In this document: positions 14,781 to 18,361 of the stretch, one piece after another
Layout of the letters: each line of letters starts with the position of its first letter
How positions within the stretch are numbered: position 1 is the first letter of the stretch
Notes under the pieces: model-generated
Told to the model about the DNA's origin: nothing
The model's database searches: none
The model's input: the letters and a program-made list of their open reading frames with translations, nothing else
From: Paramuribaculum sp.
GTDB lineage: Bacteria > Bacteroidota > Bacteroidia > Bacteroidales > Muribaculaceae
Reading direction: 5' to 3'
Length of the DNA: 18,361 bases
Assembly: GCA_029058705.1 (NCBI GenBank)
Contig: JAIDXA010000246.1
Coordinates: 1-18,361 of the forward strand
Program-made: the position numbers and the translations under genes

Positions 14781-16304
14781 TCAGCCCTGATGGGTCGGAC
14801 GCAGAAGGTCATTGACTGTCTTGACCGGATTGAACGTCGCGATGGGCACCTCGACAAAAGCAGTGTTCCAGTCGCTCATCGCCCCGTTCCACAGACCCGG
14901 AAGCTCCATTGCGCGGAGCTCCTTGCCATGGCTCGACTTCGAGGAGATGAATCCCGTGTCCGGATCGACATAACGCGTAAGGTCATACTTGTCGCCATTG
15001 CGGTCCTTCACATAGCAGACAAGATCCACCGGATTGAAATGGGTGGCCGAAGCGACCATCTCCTTATATTTTTCATTCGACGGATCGATCTGCGTACTTT
15101 CAAGTATCTGAAGCGAAGCCGACCCGTCGCGGTTGAACGCGATAAACGGACCGCCGCCCGGCTCTCCTTCATTCTTGACCATTCCGCAGACACGCAAAGG
15201 CCGGTTAAGCTTCTCATGGACATACATCGCCACATCCGTATCATTCATCCCGTCAATCGACCGGTCCGAAATCGAAAAGGACGTATGCAGGAAATGGAGC
15301 ATCTCCTGAAGCGTTCCGCGATTGTAGTCGCCGGTGGCAAGCTGCTGCAGATAAGCTTCGATCTGGTCGTGGAGAAGAATCATATACCCCCCGAGAACCT
15401 GCTTGTATCTCACTGTCGGCTCTCTGAGCGTGTCAGGGACAACATTGTCTATATTCTTGATAAAAACAACAGTTGCATCAATATCATTGAGATTCTCGAT
15501 CAGCGCGCCGTGGCCGCCCGGACGGAACAGAAGATGCCCGTCCTCATGAAACGGAGTATTGTCCGGATTCACCGCAACCGTATCCGTCTGGGGCTTCTGC
15601 TCGCTCAGTGAAACATGATAGCTGACACCTCGCTCGGTCGACATCTTCGGCGTAACCTCGGCAATTTTCTCCTCGAAAAGCCTGCGGTGATTCGACGAAA
15701 CCGTGAAATGCATCTTGACTTCGCCGGCCCCGTTGGCTGCCGTCTGCGCACCTTCTGCAAGCTGCTCCTCTATCGGCGTACGGCTTCCTGTTTCATAGCG
15801 GTGAAACTTCAGCAATCCCTTGGGCAACCCGCCGTAATTCATACCTTCCGGCTTGATGATCGCCGCAATCAGATCCTTAAAACGACCCTCCGACTTCAGA
15901 TCCGCCACACTCTTACCATACAACGCGGCTGTCGTCGCATTCAGATCATCGTAAAACGCCACCTTCTCGATATCCGCAATCAGACGCGCCACATCCGACC
16001 CCTCGGCCGGAACTTCAGCATCGCCGTCAACAAACTCAAACAACGCTTTGAACATTCTCGACGCCGCGCCCGACGCCGGAACAAACTTGCACACATCACC
16101 TCCAGCGGCCAGAAACTCCTTCCAGCGGCAAATGGCTCTGTCCTCTTCCTCGGGCGAAAGAACCTCGATTCCTTGCCCCTGGCGTGCGGCATTCTTTATT
16201 TTCAGATAAGGGAATCCGGTCTTGAACCGGCTAAGCTGGGCCTCGACCTGCGAGGCATCCATTCCACGCTCTTCGGCGTAGGCAAGGTCTTCAGGGCTTA
16301 ACAT
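14781..16304 (-). CDS. DUF4301 family protein, probable nucleotidyltransferase-like fold
   Basis: 507 residues when started at 16304. The sequence belongs by eye to DUF4301, a Bacteroidetes family of about this length with no settled function. Several motifs recall sugar-nucleotide pyrophosphorylases: VPASGAASRMFKAL (75-88) at the place of the nucleotide-binding loop, LPKGLLKFH (160-168), RTPIEEQL (175-182), HFTVSSNH (199-206), and RPGGHGALIENL (261-272) followed by VFIKNIDNV (280-288), where such enzymes read N-x-D. No transmembrane segment or signal peptide is seen, so it is cytoplasmic. The frame is open up to 16409, but a -7 element at 16346-16353 lies inside that extension. The ATG at 16304 is therefore preferred. 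A strong terminator follows, making it a single-gene unit divergent from lgt. Confidence 0.85.
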   Translation of the reverse strand: MLSPEDLAYAEERGMDASQVEAQLSRFKTGFPYLKIKNAARQGQGIEVLSPEEEDRAICRWKEFLAAGGDVCKFVPASGAASRMFKALFEFVDGDAEVPAEGSDVARLIADIEKVAFYDDLNATTAALYGKSVADLKSEGRFKDLIAAIIKPEGMNYGGLPKGLLKFHRYETGSRTPIEEQLAEGAQTAANGAGEVKMHFTVSSNHRRLFEEKIAEVTPKMSTERGVSYHVSLSEQKPQTDTVAVNPDNTPFHEDGHLLFRPGGHGALIENLNDIDATVVFIKNIDNVVPDTLREPTVRYKQVLGGYMILLHDQIEAYLQQLATGDYNRGTLQEMLHFLHTSFSISDRSIDGMNDTDVAMYVHEKLNRPLRVCGMVKNEGEPGGGPFIAFNRDGSASLQILESTQIDPSNEKYKEMVASATHFNPVDLVCYVKDRNGDKYDLTRYVDPDTGFISSKSSHGKELRAMELPGLWNGAMSDWNTAFVEVPIATFNPVKTVNDLLRPTHQG

Positions 16305-16345
16305 ACTCAGTTTTTCATTTATATTTGATAAAATTTTAACAACCC

Positions 16346-16353
16346 CAAAGCTA
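16346..16353 (-). promoter_or_regulatory. -7 element of the DUF4301 promoter
   Basis: The minus strand reads TAGCTTTG, an exact TAnnTTTG match 41 bases before the ATG at 16304. It decides the start codon, because the more upstream ATGs at 16409 and 16397 would lie before the transcription start. Confidence 0.55.
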
Positions 16354-16428
16354 CAAATTTTTTCGCTATTTTCCTCCCGGCTGACATCATTTTTCATTTC
16401 TCGGGTCAAACTTTCGGATAATTCTGCT

Positions 16429-16436
16429 TAAATTTG
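16429..16436 (+). promoter_or_regulatory. -7 element of the lgt-bioD promoter
   Basis: TAAATTTG matches TAnnTTTG exactly, 44 bases before the lgt ATG. It is back-to-back with the DUF4301 promoter, whose -7 element lies 75 bases away. No clear -33 TTG is seen. Confidence 0.55.
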
Positions 16437-16480
16437 CATCCCGAATCAAAAACCGAGCAAACAAATCCAACCATTTCATT

Positions 16481-17344
16481 ATGTTGAATTATATTATTTG
16501 GAACGCAAACCCGGAAATCATATCCAACCCTATAGCCGTCCGGTGGTACGGCATGATGTTCGCCGTCGGATTCCTGATCGGCTACGAAATAGTCGCCCGG
16601 ATGTTCAGACACGAAGGCGCTCCCGAACGCTGGCTCGGAATCCTGCTGCTCTGGACTCTCGCAGGAACTGTCATCGGAGCCCGGCTCGGACATGTTTTCT
16701 TCTACGAATGGCAATACTACAGCGCCCACCCTGCCGAAATCATTAAAATCTGGAACGGTGGACTCGCTTCCCACGGCGGAACAATCGGAGTCATCATAGG
16801 TGTCCTGTGCTTCTCATACTTCACAACAAAACGAAGCCCGCTCTGGACCTTCGACAGGCTGGTCATTCCGATAGCGCTCGTCGGAGCAATGATACGCACC
16901 GGCAACCTCATGAACTCCGAAATTTTCGGCGGACCAACCTCCCTCCCATGGGGCATGTGGTTTGTCCGGTCGCGCGAATGGCACGCCATGTATGAAGGAA
17001 TCGCCTGCCATCCCACACAGATCTACGAAGCGCTCTGCTATCTGATCCTTTTCGTCGTCCTGATGTGGATGTACTGGAAAAAGAACCTCGAGAGCCGGCC
17101 CGGACTCATCTTCGGAGTTTTCCTCATCGGAATCTTCCTCCCGCGATTCCTGATCGAATTCATCAAAAACGACCAGGTTGCATTCGAAGCCGACATGATG
17201 CTGAACATGGGGCAATTGCTGAGCATCCCATTCATCCTGCTCGGTGTGGCCATGACCGTCTACGCCATGATGCGCCCGAAAGTCGCGCTCTCATTCCCCG
17301 ACAGATTCGCCGACGAACCACAAAGCCAAAAGAAAAAGAAATAA
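16481..17344 (+). CDS. lgt: Prolipoprotein diacylglyceryl transferase
   Basis: A 287-residue inner-membrane enzyme that moves diacylglycerol from phosphatidylglycerol to the lipobox cysteine of prolipoproteins, the first step of lipoprotein maturation. Bacteroidales depend heavily on it for SusD-like and other surface lipoproteins. Key features: Tyr23 in RWYGMMFAVG, the HGG signature with His98 (GGLASHGGTIG), the Lgt motif RTGNLMNSE (139-147) with Arg139, Asn142 and Glu147, HPTQIYEAL (177-185), and Arg222 in PRFLIEF. About seven hydrophobic segments are visible, and the C-terminus is a Lys-rich cytoplasmic tail. The length is normal. bioD follows 13 bases downstream on the same strand. Confidence 0.97.
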   Translation: MLNYIIWNANPEIISNPIAVRWYGMMFAVGFLIGYEIVARMFRHEGAPERWLGILLLWTLAGTVIGARLGHVFFYEWQYYSAHPAEIIKIWNGGLASHGGTIGVIIGVLCFSYFTTKRSPLWTFDRLVIPIALVGAMIRTGNLMNSEIFGGPTSLPWGMWFVRSREWHAMYEGIACHPTQIYEALCYLILFVVLMWMYWKKNLESRPGLIFGVFLIGIFLPRFLIEFIKNDQVAFEADMMLNMGQLLSIPFILLGVAMTVYAMMRPKVALSFPDRFADEPQSQKKKK

Positions 17345-17357
17345 CAGACCGTAACTC

Positions 17358-18014
17358 ATGGCAGATATCATTTTTATCAGCGGAATCGACACCGACGCCG
17401 GCAAAACCTACGCCACTGCCCACCTTGCCGCACTTTTCGCCAACGAGGGCCGATCGGTCATAACACAGAAATTCATCCAGACCGGTTGCTCCGGATTCTC
17501 TGAAGACATCGAAGCCCACCGACGGCTGACAAATTCCTGTCTATTGCCCGAAGACCTCGACCACACAACCGCTCCGATAATCTTCTCATACCCCGCGTCC
17601 GCTCAGCTTGCCGCTGAATTGGACGGCAAAAAGATCGACCTCGACATCATCGACCGGGCAACAGCCAAACTTGCCGAACGCTACGACGTAGTCCTGATCG
17701 AAGGCGCCGGCGGACTGATGGTTCCGATCACCGACACCTATTTCACCATCGACTACATCGCCTCGCGGCATCTCCCCGTTGCACTGGTGACCAATGCCAC
17801 CCTCGGTTCCATCAACCACACGATCCTTTCCCTCGAAGCGCTCGCCTCAAGATCGATCCCGCTCCACAGCATCCTCTACAACTCCCACTTCGACCACATC
17901 GATCCGGTCATAGCGGCCGACACTCGCCGCTTCATCAGCCAATACGCCTCCCGGCTCCACCCCGGAACTCCAATAATCGACATCCCGTCGTTCCAAACAA
18001 GCAACGAACAATAA
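17358..18014 (+). CDS. bioD: ATP-dependent dethiobiotin synthetase
   Basis: 218 residues. It closes the ureido ring of 7,8-diaminopelargonate using CO2 and ATP, the penultimate step of biotin synthesis, in the cytoplasm. The P-loop is GIDTDAGKT (9-17), close to the family's GTDTxVGKT. QKFIQTG (37-43) places Lys38 at the substrate site, SEDIEAHR (48-55) supplies Asp50, and IEGAGGLMVP (114-123) carries Glu115. VTNATLGSINHT (about 143-154) is the conserved family segment. The variant wording QKFIQTG rather than KPVQTG is, as I recall, usual in Bacteroidetes. No other biotin gene is in the window. It lies 13 bases after lgt and 3 bases before the next gene, so cotranscription is likely. Confidence 0.95.
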   Translation: MADIIFISGIDTDAGKTYATAHLAALFANEGRSVITQKFIQTGCSGFSEDIEAHRRLTNSCLLPEDLDHTTAPIIFSYPASAQLAAELDGKKIDLDIIDRATAKLAERYDVVLIEGAGGLMVPITDTYFTIDYIASRHLPVALVTNATLGSINHTILSLEALASRSIPLHSILYNSHFDHIDPVIAADTRRFISQYASRLHPGTPIIDIPSFQTSNEQ

Positions 18015-18017
18015 CCT

Positions 18018-18361
18018 ATGCCCGACAACCGATTTTCGATCTCTATCCCAAAAGACATCCTGTCGACACTGCCGCTCGTACGCTTCAGCGGACGGATCTC
18101 GATCATCGACTCCCCGGCAATGGCAAGGCAGGCCATAGCCTTCCTTGCATGCCAGTCTGCCGTCGGTTTCGACACCGAAACCAGACCCAACTTCCGTAAA
18201 GGACAAAACCACAACGTATCCCTCATCCAGATTTCCACCGCTGCCCACGCATTCCTTTTCCGGATCAACAAAACCGGAATAATCCCCGAACTGCGCCAAT
18301 TCCTCGAAAACCCCGACGTCGCAAAAATCGGACTCTCCCTGAAAGACGACTTCCACAACCT
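18018..18361 (+). CDS. 3'-5' exonuclease domain protein (RNase D-like DEDD family), cut by the window
   Basis: The first 114 codons are present and the frame runs off the right edge. VGFDTETRP (49-57) is the ExoI motif, with Asp52 and Glu54 as metal ligands. HNVSLIQIST (66-75) and the later GLSLKDDFHNL, an ExoII-like region, match the single-domain 3'-5' exonuclease proteins of Bacteroidetes related to RNase D and the WRN exonuclease. The remaining motif III lies outside. Its natural substrate, RNA or DNA, cannot be judged. The ATG is 3 bases after the bioD stop, so it is the third gene of the lgt-bioD unit. Confidence 0.88.
   Translation, partial: MPDNRFSISIPKDILSTLPLVRFSGRISIIDSPAMARQAIAFLACQSAVGFDTETRPNFRKGQNHNVSLIQISTAAHAFLFRINKTGIIPELRQFLENPDVAKIGLSLKDDFHN

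Noticed and set aside
16305..16409. 35-residue N-terminal extension of DUF4301
   Set aside because: A consensus -7 element lies within it, so these codons are probably not transcribed.

Overview
The window looks like a chromosomal segment from a member of the Bacteroidales, most likely Muribaculaceae or a close relative. This rests on gene content: a SusB-type GH97 glucosidase, the Bacteroidetes-typical DUF4301 and DUF3108 families, a class I fumarase of about 550 residues, and a zinc-finger-free TopA with C-terminal repeats. It also rests on repeated exact matches to the Bacteroidetes sigma factor -7 element TAnnTTTG upstream of genes. The genus is an inference; no rRNA or other marker gene is present.

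Layout. At 1-759 (minus) there is an SGNH/GDSL hydrolase cut by the window edge. It diverges from a secreted GH97 alpha-glucosidase (949-3072, plus). The GH97 gene ends tail-to-tail with recQ, overlapping by 26 bp. recJ (4978-6705) and recQ (3047-4969), both minus, form a tight operon with a probable long structured leader. A gene-poor stretch (6706-7330) holds this leader, a terminator and a 188-bp MITE-like repeat. Next, on the minus strand, come a small proline-rich membrane protein, class I fumarase, an RluA-type pseudouridine synthase, topA, a DJ-1/YajL-like protein, a secreted DUF3108 protein, a second MITE copy, a strong terminator and a DUF4301 protein. From 16481 the plus strand carries lgt, bioD and a 3'-5' exonuclease that runs off the right edge.

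Functional themes. recJ and recQ encode a 5'-3' single-strand exonuclease and a 3'-5' helicase, partners in end and gap processing. topA and the RluA gene are adjacent and probably cotranscribed. lgt, bioD and the exonuclease form a compact run with gaps of 13 and 3 bp. Most of the window is housekeeping.

The least ordinary items are: (1) two copies of a roughly 190-bp non-autonomous element with 20-bp terminal inverted repeats beginning GAGAG, TNA-type 3-bp target duplications and an internal stem with a paired base change between copies; (2) a structured region of about 210 nt between the recJ promoter and recJ; (3) a DUF4301 protein whose motifs resemble sugar-nucleotide pyrophosphorylases. 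No CRISPR array, prophage, tRNA, rRNA or complete insertion sequence was seen, and I found no clear candidate for a wholly new multi-gene system.
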